The notes beneath the pieces were generated by a model. It worked only from the letters and a program-made list of their open reading frames with translations, was not told where the DNA came from and did no database searches. Position numbers and translations under genes: made by a program. Positions 34,387-42,254 of a stretch of 64,000 nt of DNA are shown here, piece after piece. Origin of the DNA: Catenuloplanes indicus (GTDB lineage Bacteria; Actinomycetota; Actinomycetes; Mycobacteriales; Micromonosporaceae). The stretch covers positions 3,968,001-4,032,000 of the forward strand of contig NZ_JAUSUZ010000001.1 in assembly GCF_030813715.1 (NCBI RefSeq), written 5' to 3'. Numbering within the stretch: the first letter of the stretch is position 1; each line of letters begins with the position of its first letter.

Positions 34387-35490
34387 ATGGACATCGCCAC
34401 CATCCCCAGGCATGTCCGCGCCGCGATGCGCTACTTCCCGCTCGTCGGACGGCCACGCCCCGCCTGCCCCGCTCTTACCGAACGCGTCACCGCAGTCGCC
34501 CAAGCTGCCACCGCCGCACACGCCGGCGCCGACATGAAGGAGGCCGCGAACGTCCTCAACATGGCGGCGCTGATCGCCAGCGACTGCGGACTGCCCGACC
34601 TGGCCACACTGTGGTGCTGGCAGCACATCGACGTCTACCTGCGACCCGGTCCGCTTACCACACTGCACGCCGGCTATCTCCTCGAGCCCGTGCTCAACCT
34701 GGTCCGCCTGCGCATCCGCGCCGACGCCGGCCGACCCGCCCTCGCACTGCTGCACGCGATGTATCAGGCGATCACCACCAGCACCAACCTGGCAATCGGA
34801 ACCCGGACCCTGCCGCTGGCAGTACTCACCGGATCAACGGCAGGTCGTCGTGATCTCGTCCGATGGACGTGGCTGCAGTACCTCAACGAAGGGATCCGCA
34901 TCCACGCCCTGGCCGGCAGATGGAACGAGGCCGCACAGCACGCAAAGAACCTCAACGGTGTCGGACTGCACCTGCTCGAAGGCCGCCAAGCCGCCACGAT
35001 CGGACACCTCTTACACGACGGCATCACGACGGCTCGGAGCTTCCTCGCCGACAGCACGCTCACCGAACCCTGGGAACATCAGGTTGGCTCATGCCTCGCG
35101 GTCATGTGCGCCACACCCGACACTCGCCCCGACGCGGTACACGCGATGCACGACAGCTACTACGCGCATCACCCCGTACCCGGATACGAGCACTATCGGG
35201 CTCGCTGGGCCCTTAGCGCAGCCACCCTCACCGGCGAGTGCCACGGACGCGAGGCTCAGCGTCTCATCGATCAGGTGACGGCCGAGACCCTCGACGCGCC
35301 TGATGGATATGCGGCGCGCGAAATTCTTCGCCACCCCAACGCCCAGCTGTCGCCGCCACAACGCGAAGAGCTCGGCCGCATCGTGGCATCGGCTGGCCTG
35401 GGCGCGATGACGGTGCCCGACACGCTGCTGTCGACGTTGACCACAGCGGTGCACCTCGCAGAACGCACGCTGGCGGCGACAATCAACTGA
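34387..35490 (+). CDS. Hypothetical helical protein in the lanthipeptide operon
   Basis: A 367-residue soluble protein, all-helical by appearance with repeat-like segments (ALAGRWNEAAQHAKNLNGVG), perhaps TPR-type. No motif of an enzyme is seen and I do not recognise the family. The ATG at 34387 is 2 bases after the SpaB_C-like stop, so it is translated with the cluster, and its position between two modification enzymes suggests a scaffold, immunity or regulatory role, all of which are guesses. Confidence 0.6.
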   Translation: MDIATIPRHVRAAMRYFPLVGRPRPACPALTERVTAVAQAATAAHAGADMKEAANVLNMAALIASDCGLPDLATLWCWQHIDVYLRPGPLTTLHAGYLLEPVLNLVRLRIRADAGRPALALLHAMYQAITTSTNLAIGTRTLPLAVLTGSTAGRRDLVRWTWLQYLNEGIRIHALAGRWNEAAQHAKNLNGVGLHLLEGRQAATIGHLLHDGITTARSFLADSTLTEPWEHQVGSCLAVMCATPDTRPDAVHAMHDSYYAHHPVPGYEHYRARWALSAATLTGECHGREAQRLIDQVTAETLDAPDGYAAREILRHPNAQLSPPQREELGRIVASAGLGAMTVPDTLLSTLTTAVHLAERTLAATIN

Positions 35491-35533
35491 GCACCAGTTT
35501 CCGGTCTAACCCGTGCGAGCTCGGAGAACGGCA

Positions 35534-36577
35534 GTGACTTCACTCGATGACGCCTTCGATGCCGTACCTGCGCTCGCCTACACCCACCATCCGAAGTGGG
35601 GTGAGACGGTACACCGCTCGGACCCTGCGGCCATCCGCCGCGACATCACCTCCTTGGCGGTACGGCCCGGGGACCGGGTCCTGGAGATCGGCACGGGCTC
35701 CGGGTACAGCAGCGCCATCCTCGCGAGCCTCTGCGGACCGCACGGCCGGGTCACCAGCATCGACATCAGCGACGAGCTCGTCGCCCGCGCCACGGCGATC
35801 CACCGGGAGCACGACATCCGCGGCGTCGACCTCCACGTCGCCGACGGCCTCGCCGACTACCCGTCTGCCGCGAGTTACCACCGCATGGTGGCCTGGTGCG
35901 CGCCGCCCCGACTACCCCGGACGTGGGTAGATCAGGTGGAGGATGATGGACGGATCGTCGCCTGCTTGCCAATCGCCGCGCTGCCGTCCACCACGCTGAT
36001 CGCCACCATCACCGTTCGGGATGGCCGGCCCCAGCTGTTGGACGTCACTGGGGGCGGCTACGCGCAGAGTACCGCGACCGCGGTCGACGACGCGCTGACC
36101 ATCCCCGGCCGCTGGGTCGATTACTGCGACCACCAGCCGGACCCGTCCTGGATCTCCATCGCCTGGCGCGACGACGACCCCCTGCGCACCGGCGCCCGCG
36201 CAGCCCTCGACCGACTTCTCCACGCCGGGCACACCGCGGCCCATCACGACATGTCGACGGCATGGCGATCGTGGACCGCATACACGGCCGCCCTCGGGGA
36301 CAGGCACGTCAGCCTCGTGTCGCTACGGAATCGCGTCCGCGGGATAGGGCACACCACCCCGGATACCGCCGCCGTGATCCTGGCCGACGGCACCATCATC
36401 GCCGACACCCCGCACTCGCCGTCCCTGACGATCCTGCGGACCTGGCTAGACCGGTGGGAGACGGCCGGCCGCCCTGACGCCGGCTCCTTCCCGACCACGC
36501 TCGTGCCGTACCGCGGAACCGGACTCGCCGGTTGGGACCTGCGCGTCCGCATGCCCAAGCCCGACGGCCGGCAATGA
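35534..36577 (+). CDS. Second PIMT-like SAM methyltransferase
   Basis: A 347-residue methyltransferase of protein-L-isoaspartate methyltransferase type with the classical motif I VLEIGTGSGYSSAILASL, followed by SIDISDELVARA (motif post I) and MVAWCAPPRLPRTWVDQV. Unlike the FxLD-type enzyme at 27569 it has the usual GTGSGY loop, so the two are distant paralogues rather than recent copies. The C-terminal part (from GRWVDYCDHQPDPSW) is not canonical PIMT. GTG at 35534 follows GGAG. It is 43 bases after the hypothetical gene and ends the lanthipeptide operon. It may act on the same core Asp, on a second residue, or repair. Confidence 0.75.
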   Translation: MTSLDDAFDAVPALAYTHHPKWGETVHRSDPAAIRRDITSLAVRPGDRVLEIGTGSGYSSAILASLCGPHGRVTSIDISDELVARATAIHREHDIRGVDLHVADGLADYPSAASYHRMVAWCAPPRLPRTWVDQVEDDGRIVACLPIAALPSTTLIATITVRDGRPQLLDVTGGGYAQSTATAVDDALTIPGRWVDYCDHQPDPSWISIAWRDDDPLRTGARAALDRLLHAGHTAAHHDMSTAWRSWTAYTAALGDRHVSLVSLRNRVRGIGHTTPDTAAVILADGTIIADTPHSPSLTILRTWLDRWETAGRPDAGSFPTTLVPYRGTGLAGWDLRVRMPKPDGRQ

Positions 36578-36892
36578 CCGGCCTTTCGCATCGGCACGGC
36601 CACCGTCCGGGCCTGAACGCCGTTCACCCGCCAGTGCCGGCAACTCGTCTGCGCGCCAGCCTCGAACCGTTTCGGCCTGACGCCCGCGCCGCAGAACAAG
36701 GCAGTGAGCCGCCTTCGAACAACTACCGTAAGACCACGACCCATCCAGACATGTCGCTAAGTGACCACACTATGGCGTATCGTGATGTCCGGTCGTTCAG
36801 TTGCCAGCGGTCCGCATCTCGACCGCGGGCGTAGCTGTCGCACCGCACGGGTCGCCGAGTCCCGTCGTGAGCGACTGGTTGTACGAGGGCGG

Positions 36893-37441
36893 ATGAACAG
36901 GAACGACGTCGCGGTGATCCGGGCGGATCAAACGGAGTTCTACCGGGCCAACGTGAGTCGGTTGCTGCAGTACGCGTACGTGAGGTGCGGTGACCGGCAG
37001 TGGGCTGAAGATCTTGTCCATGAGACTTTTGTCCGCCTCTTCAGAGCATGGTCAACTGAGCGCGCGGCGGTCGCGGATCGCCGCGGCTACGCGGCACGTA
37101 CGCTGCTGAACTGCTTCCGCGATGACCTGCGCCGGCGCAGTGCCCGTCCTCCGACGGACCTGGTTGCCGATCATGAGGATCGACCATCCTCCGTGCCGGT
37201 TGCCGAGGGAGAAGTGGATGTGGCGGATCAGGTTCGTGCCGCCGTGCGCGGGCTGGCGCCGCAGCAACGGGAGGTCATCTACCATTTCTATTACGAAGAC
37301 CTGTCGCTAGCCGAGACCGCTCGGGTGATGGGTATAGGCCCGGCTAGCGTGCACAACTATCATTCCCTAGCCAAGAAGCGGTTACGGACGGAGCTGGCCC
37401 ATCTGGCGCCTCCCGCGAAGGAGCGGCGCAATGAACGTTGA
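36893..37441 (+). CDS. ECF-type RNA polymerase sigma factor
   Basis: A 182-residue SigE/ECF-family sigma factor: region 2 spans about residues 13-75 (YRANVSRLLQYAYVRCGDRQWAEDLVHETFVRLFRAW with the -10-binding DLVHETFVR helix), and region 4 about 120-165 (LAPQQREVIYHFYYEDLSLAETARVMGIGPASVHNYHSLAKKRLR). ATG at 36893 has GAGG six bases upstream. The 315 bases between the methyltransferase and this gene hold its promoter, but I could not fix -35/-10 elements. It overlaps the small partner gene by 11 bases. It may drive the lanthipeptide operon or its own regulon. Confidence 0.85.
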   Translation: MNRNDVAVIRADQTEFYRANVSRLLQYAYVRCGDRQWAEDLVHETFVRLFRAWSTERAAVADRRGYAARTLLNCFRDDLRRRSARPPTDLVADHEDRPSSVPVAEGEVDVADQVRAAVRGLAPQQREVIYHFYYEDLSLAETARVMGIGPASVHNYHSLAKKRLRTELAHLAPPAKERRNER

Positions 37442-37853
37442 AGAACTCCTACGTAGCGACGCTGCGCGTGTCGCCACAGCAGTCGAACAAGTCGATACCG
37501 ATGCCCTGCTCCGGCGCATCATCAGCGCGACGACGGCCTCAGCGCCGGATGATCTCGAAAACCCGGACATCGAAGACTGTACGCCGTCTGCCGACCTGCG
37601 GTTGAGCCCGCTTGAAGAGGTGCGTCACCACCTCCGCCATGCGCTATCCAGCCCATCTTGCGCCCGGCGCGCGGCCGAGCTTTTCGAGCTGCTCGGCCAT
37701 GATAAGGAGGCAGCGGTCTGCTGGCGCAGTGCCGCCGACGGCGGCGATCGAGATGCCCAGGAGTACGTCGCCGAGTTCATCGCTCTGCCCACGCGGCCCG
37801 AGGCGGCGGAACACGACCGTAGGCAGATGCAGGAGCTTGTCGAAGCGTTCTGA
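37431..37853 (+). CDS. Small protein co-translated with the ECF sigma factor
   Basis: A 140-residue soluble protein, acidic at the start and helical, ending with a short TPR/Sel1-like stretch (HDKEAAVCWRSAADGGDRDAQEYVAEF). No membrane segment and no zinc-binding HxxxCxxC is visible, so it is not a standard anti-sigma factor. Its ATG lies inside the sigma gene (11-base overlap) after GGAGCGG, so its amount is tied to the sigma factor, and it probably controls or reads it. Function unknown. Confidence 0.6.
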   Translation: MNVEELLRSDAARVATAVEQVDTDALLRRIISATTASAPDDLENPDIEDCTPSADLRLSPLEEVRHHLRHALSSPSCARRAAELFELLGHDKEAAVCWRSAADGGDRDAQEYVAEFIALPTRPEAAEHDRRQMQELVEAF

Positions 37854-38049
37854 CGGGCCTGACTATCGCGGCAACCACTGTCTGACCTGCGGCAGCAGCA
37901 GACTCCGCGGCCGGGGTAAAGGCAGGAGCGGCATGGTAGCGGCTGCACGCCAAGATTCTCTGAATTTCTTGCCGGGAGGCAGTTAGGTTTGCCGACATCG
38001 ATGCGTCGTTAGGGGTTGAACAGCTTCTGACGACAGCGGAAGGCTCCCC

Positions 38050-40176
38050 GTGGACGCGGCCCAACTCCTTATCGCACCCGAGGTTCGACGCCATCTTGGC
38101 GAGCGGGCGACCAGCGATCTTGCAAATCGGATCCAGCCCAGTGGCGACTGCCCCGTTTGCCACACGACGCTCACCGACTCCCAAGTCAGCATCACCGTGC
38201 ACACCGCCGCCACCGACCCGCTCCTGGTCATGCCGGCACACGCGTCATGCCAGCCGTCGTCACTGATCATTCATCCCGCAGGGCGGCGGCCCGCCGCGCC
38301 ACCCACTGAGTATCACTTCACGGTCTTCGTACTACCCGTTGTCCCTGCTGGCGAGGAAGCTTCTTCGAACCCGCAGGTCTGGGGAGTGCCGGCGATCCTG
38401 CTCAACCCGGAAGTCGACGTCCAGGTCGGCGATGTTGTTGACGGCCGCTGGCAGGCGTGGTGGGAGAAAACCGCCGAGCTGGTCGGGCTCACGCAACTCA
38501 CCCCGGATCATCCGATGCCCGAGGCCGATGTCACGACCTGGGCGGCGCAGGTATCAACCACGCGTGGCCGCGGCCGGATAACGCTGCACGGCCCGGCGCT
38601 GCAATACCAGCTGGTTGACGTCCAGGCCGACCTCCTGGACCGAATGCGCTATGCCGGCCGGTGCCTGCTCCTGTTCTGCGGCTCAGTTCCAGCAGCTCCG
38701 GTTATCGATATGTCGCTGCTCGCGGCGGCGATGCGATCGGGATCGGTGTACGGCGCCTGGGCCAAGCTCGGCGGGCAGCCGACATCGGCGGTGTTCCCCC
38801 ACCCCGATGAGCGCGAGATGGCCGACCGTGTCGCACCGCCAGGAGCGCAGATCATGCGGTCCACGGCGGACTTGGAACGCCAGCTGGACGACCGCGACGT
38901 CTGCGCCAAGGTCACCTTCAGCGATGATCCAGCACTGCGCCTGTCGTGGACGATCCCGGATCAGCCAAGGCAACCATTTCCGGTACTGCTGCTGGAACCT
39001 CGCAGGATGATCGGCATGGCTCGCGGCGATAGCGGAGTCAAGACCGAGGCCCGTGTCGAAATGGTGATCGGATCCGGCATGCACCGGCTGACCACAGCCG
39101 ACACCGCGCCGGACGTGGCCCGCGACTGGCATGCGCGCCCCACCAGCAGCGGGGTGGAATTGACCAACCCTTTCGGTCAGGTCATCGCCACAGGTGCGGT
39201 ATCGATACCAAACCGGTGGCGAGAGCAAGCCAGCGCCACCGGAAACGTCATCGTGATCTTCGGTCCCATGATCGGTGTGCGATCACCAGAAGGCCGACCG
39301 TATGACGACCTCGACCGGCATGCCGAACTTCAGAACTCGCGACGGCTCGGCTTCGCCGCCGCCGGCCAAGTGACCTGGGCCGACCCAGGGCTGCACGGCC
39401 ACTCTCACCTCGACAGCGCAAGCACCGTGGAAGACGGACATCACGACCCCGACCTCGACGCCCTCGCCACCGAAAAACTCCAGCGAATCAGCTCCTACAG
39501 CATCACGGTAGCCGACAGCCTGGCCACCACGATCGCCCCGGAACAGCTTCAGCCCTGGCTGACCAGGCTCTGGCCGGTCAACTGCCAGACATGCGGCTTC
39601 GCCTTAGGTACCAAAGCCGAGGTCAACATCGACCACGTCAAGGGTCGCGACGAGGTCATCGTTTCGATGCACCACGCGACCTGCCGCCCGTCCGGGACGC
39701 CACCGGTCAACCTGACCAGCCCCACCTGCTCACTGACGGCCGGCTGCCTCGGCGAGGGACAGGGAGGCGAGCCCTCCGACACGGATCTGCCGGTCGCCGT
39801 GGTCAACCCCTCATGCGAGCACCTCGTCCTACGCCACGAGAAAGGAGGCGACTGGCAGGACGTCACGCTCAGCCAGTTCCGCCATCTGCGATTCACCGCG
39901 CCGAACGGACAATTTCCCCGGCAGGCCCGCCACACCTCGGCACGGGTCACCGGGCAGCGACTGACGATCACGACGACCAGCCGCCGCTCCGCCCGCACCA
40001 GCTGGTCGCTGGACGGGTGCCCCGAACATGTTCTCCGGCAGATCGTCCGGGCCGGTGGTATAGCCGTCGCCTTGACCACCACGGCACTTCCCGCCCGGCT
40101 GGGCCACGACGACCTACCCATCACCTTCAACGACCCGGCATCGCTGATCGCCTGGGTCCGGCTGCGCACGTCATGA
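38050..40176 (+). CDS. Large hypothetical protein with two zinc-knuckle-like modules
   Basis: A 708-residue protein, family not recognised. It has two similar cysteine modules, CPVCH...HASC (Cys34, Cys37, His64, Cys67) near the N-terminus and CQTCG...HHATC at about residues 515-550, each with a beta-rich stretch between the halves. This implies an internal duplication of a zinc-binding unit, each followed by 150 to 400 residues without clear motifs. GTG at 38050 follows GGAAGG. It is the first of three plus-strand genes before the att relic. Role unknown. The 196 bases before it show no gene. Confidence 0.55.
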   Translation: MDAAQLLIAPEVRRHLGERATSDLANRIQPSGDCPVCHTTLTDSQVSITVHTAATDPLLVMPAHASCQPSSLIIHPAGRRPAAPPTEYHFTVFVLPVVPAGEEASSNPQVWGVPAILLNPEVDVQVGDVVDGRWQAWWEKTAELVGLTQLTPDHPMPEADVTTWAAQVSTTRGRGRITLHGPALQYQLVDVQADLLDRMRYAGRCLLLFCGSVPAAPVIDMSLLAAAMRSGSVYGAWAKLGGQPTSAVFPHPDEREMADRVAPPGAQIMRSTADLERQLDDRDVCAKVTFSDDPALRLSWTIPDQPRQPFPVLLLEPRRMIGMARGDSGVKTEARVEMVIGSGMHRLTTADTAPDVARDWHARPTSSGVELTNPFGQVIATGAVSIPNRWREQASATGNVIVIFGPMIGVRSPEGRPYDDLDRHAELQNSRRLGFAAAGQVTWADPGLHGHSHLDSASTVEDGHHDPDLDALATEKLQRISSYSITVADSLATTIAPEQLQPWLTRLWPVNCQTCGFALGTKAEVNIDHVKGRDEVIVSMHHATCRPSGTPPVNLTSPTCSLTAGCLGEGQGGEPSDTDLPVAVVNPSCEHLVLRHEKGGDWQDVTLSQFRHLRFTAPNGQFPRQARHTSARVTGQRLTITTTSRRSARTSWSLDGCPEHVLRQIVRAGGIAVALTTTALPARLGHDDLPITFNDPASLIAWVRLRTS

Positions 40177-40201
40177 CGCCATCCCACATCGGAGGACGCT
40201 G

Positions 40202-40723
40202 TTGGTCGTAGACGTATCACTAAGCCCTGTGGAGATGCAGCACGCCGCCATGGTCGGAGCGCTCCGGCAGATCGAATCCATCCGGCTCCGCCTACAAGAC
40301 CAGTACGGAGCCGACCCGGACAACGCCTGGAGCATCCACATCGAGGGCGCCGCCGGCGAAATGGCCGCCGCGAAAGCCATCGGCCGCTACTGGACCATGC
40401 CGGTCAACACCTTCAAAGACGGCGGCGACGTCGGCGAACTACAAATCCGCACCAGGCCAAGGCACTACAACGAACTCATCGTCCGGCCAGGCGATCGAGA
40501 CACCGACACCTTCATCCTCGTCACCGGCCGTTCCCCACAATTCCGCGTCCACGGCTATATCACCGGCAGACAGGCTAAACGCCGCTGCTGGCTACACGGC
40601 TACGGCGGACGCCCACCGGCGTACTTCGTACCCCAGTCGGCACTCCGCCCGTTGGAGCTGCCAGCGCGCTGGTCCGCGGACCCAGCGCCAGGTACCTCAC
40701 CTGCCTTCGGACAAGCATCTTAA
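40202..40723 (+). CDS. Hypothetical protein, possible PD-(D/E)XK-like nuclease
   Basis: A 173-residue protein. A helix ending EGAAGEMAAAKAIGRYW, then a strand turn GGDVGELQIRTRP, resembles the E...D-x2-E-x-Q layout of divergent PD-(D/E)XK nucleases (Glu49 or Glu53, Asp76, Glu79, Gln81), but this is a weak pattern match. Start TTG at 40202 follows GGAGG six bases earlier, and no better start is seen in frame. It lies 25 bases after the zinc-knuckle gene. Confidence 0.45.
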   Translation: MVVDVSLSPVEMQHAAMVGALRQIESIRLRLQDQYGADPDNAWSIHIEGAAGEMAAAKAIGRYWTMPVNTFKDGGDVGELQIRTRPRHYNELIVRPGDRDTDTFILVTGRSPQFRVHGYITGRQAKRRCWLHGYGGRPPAYFVPQSALRPLELPARWSADPAPGTSPAFGQAS

Positions 40724-40792
40724 AGAACCCGCAGCTTCAGCCGCAGGCCCGTCCCCAACACGCATCAACATCACACCCCAGAAGGCGAAAAG

Positions 40793-40984
40793 GTGATCAC
40801 GCACACTGAGCTCGACACAAACACCGAGACCTGGCAGCAACTCCTCAACGACAAACACACCGCAGAACGCGACCTCGACACGCTGGCCACCAGAGTCATG
40901 CGCGATCACGACGACAACCACGTCGGCAACCTCCGCTGGTGCCCGTCCGAAGCCTGCCGAATGGTCGCCGAACGCCTGGGATAA
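40793..40984 (+). CDS. Small hypothetical protein
   Basis: A 63-residue protein with GTG start at 40793 preceded by GAAGG. It is helical and ends with LRWCPSEACRMVAERLG, two cysteines in a short CPSEAC element that might bind metal. It is the last gene before the tRNA relic. No family recognised. Coding is supported by the binding site and composition, but it is short. Confidence 0.45.
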   Translation: MITHTELDTNTETWQQLLNDKHTAERDLDTLATRVMRDHDDNHVGNLRWCPSEACRMVAERLG

Positions 40985-41144
40985 CCGGGTTCTCGGTCGA
41001 AGGGCGTCGATCCGCGGAGACCGCAGGACCGGCGGCGCGTGGCAGAAATCACCTCTACAGGTGACGAACGAGCCCTTTCTGACAGCTCGTGATGTGCGGT
41101 GCTCCCCAATTCTGCCCAAACTATGCCCGGACGGAGATCAAAAA

Positions 41145-41171
41145 CGCGGCCCCCGGAAACCGGGGACCGCG
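41145..41171 (-). terminator. Intrinsic terminator after the tRNA-Met 3' fragment
   Basis: Read on the minus strand: an 11-pair stem with one mismatch (CGCGG-N-CCCCGG against CCGGGG-N-CCGCG, loop of 3) followed by five T, 22 bases past the tRNA fragment. It is what a tRNA terminator looks like, so this sequence was once downstream of a complete tRNA gene. Confidence 0.7.
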
Positions 41172-41192
41172 TCCTGACCTGCAACTTCGTTT

Positions 41193-41239
41193 GTAGGGGG
41201 GACAGGATTTGAACCTGCGACCTCTGGTTATGAGCCCAG
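41193..41239 (-). tRNA. 3' fragment of an initiator-type tRNA-Met (attachment-site relic)
   Basis: On the minus strand the sequence runs from the anticodon stem (GGGCTCATAACC, anticodon CAT, at 41230-41232) through a T arm (GGTTCAAATCC) to a CCCCCCT acceptor strand. The GGG/CC stem pairing beside CAT is typical of initiator tRNA-Met. The 5' half is absent, and one C is missing in the anticodon stem, so it is not functional. Such 3' halves are the usual att core left by integrases that use tRNA genes. Its 5' side faces the 41-47 kb scrap zone, and its 3' side faces the island. Confidence 0.65.
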
Positions 41240-41313
41240 CCAAACATCACAGCTGAACCGTTAATTTGGCGAAGCCAAGTAAATTTAAATAGTCAAGCGG
41301 GCCACATGGGCAG

Positions 41314-42036
41314 CTATGTAGCGCTTCCACTCAGCTTGCGACCAAGTTGATCGACCAGTTGGTTTACTAGCCTAAGGTCTGCGTGCGCTACGCGACCCGA
41401 CAGCCGACTTCGAATGCAGCCATTCTTATCTCTAACTGTTAGGTCAATATCCACTCCGCCAGCAGTTGCGGGCGTTGATGCAGCGCGGGCTCTTCCATAC
41501 TCTACAACCGTTTCTGAGCCCAGTTCCGCATTATCTATAGATTGCTCCAAAGGCTCATCTTCAACCGAGAAAAGCCTGATACGTAGATGTCTGATAATTG
41601 CATTGACATCATCTTCAAATCGACGAAGGCGCAGCTGCATATATTGCCTACCAGCGAGGCTAGCGATATCATCCGGAAGGTCCGCTTCAGCTATCGGCCC
41701 ACACCGGTCGAGGAACACAGGAACGACATCAAGCCCACCACGGAATGCCTCTCTGATTTCATGGCGAACCCAGTCATCCGCTCTATCGACAAGCCTCTCA
41801 CCAGACAGGCCGGATCCATTCGTCAACCAGTGCGGTCCAATGACGACTAACATAGCCTTGCACTGCTTCAACGCAAGATTGATGCTGTCTTTATAGCGCC
41901 GACCTGGCTCAATAGAGCGACTAGCCATGAAGACAGCGTCTTCACCAAAGGCGCGAGCAAGTCTCGTATCAAGATTGACTGCGGCATGATCGCCGTCCGC
42001 CTTCCGATACGATACGAAGATTTTTGGCTCGACCAC
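41314..42036 (-). CDS. TIR-domain protein
   Basis: A 240-residue protein with an N-terminal TIR domain (about residues 1-140): EPKIFVSYRKADGD, the BB-loop region SRSIEPGRRYKDSI, CKAMLVVIGPHW, and DDWVRHEI with Glu93 at the position of the NADase catalytic glutamate. Bacterial TIR proteins cleave NAD or make signalling nucleotides, often in phage defence. The C-terminal 100 residues are unrecognised and probably a sensor or oligomerisation region. GTG at 42036 has AGGGGG upstream. The gene is AT-richer than its surroundings, a sign of transfer. Its neighbour is a regulator, not a clear defence partner. Confidence 0.7.
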   Translation of the reverse strand: MVEPKIFVSYRKADGDHAAVNLDTRLARAFGEDAVFMASRSIEPGRRYKDSINLALKQCKAMLVVIGPHWLTNGSGLSGERLVDRADDWVRHEIREAFRGGLDVVPVFLDRCGPIAEADLPDDIASLAGRQYMQLRLRRFEDDVNAIIRHLRIRLFSVEDEPLEQSIDNAELGSETVVEYGRARAASTPATAGGVDIDLTVRDKNGCIRSRLSGRVAHADLRLVNQLVDQLGRKLSGSAT

Positions 42037-42254
42037 CAGCCACCCCCTTGGCAAGCGCGAAAGCCGCAGCACCTAGATGAGGATGCTGCTCATTCTCGTC
42101 GGACATAGGCGTGTGGATATTACACGTCCGCCTACATGCCCCGCACGACCACCGGCGACATACCTTGACAGCAGCCAATATGGCCGAAAGTGTCGCCTTA
42201 GGTACGTTGCGTATCCGACTCAAACGCGCGCGTCTTTCAGCTCAACGGGCGCCC

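Noticed and set aside
41193-41270. A complete tRNA-Met gene
   Set aside because: The 5' half (acceptor, D arm) is not present upstream, and the anticodon stem lacks one base.
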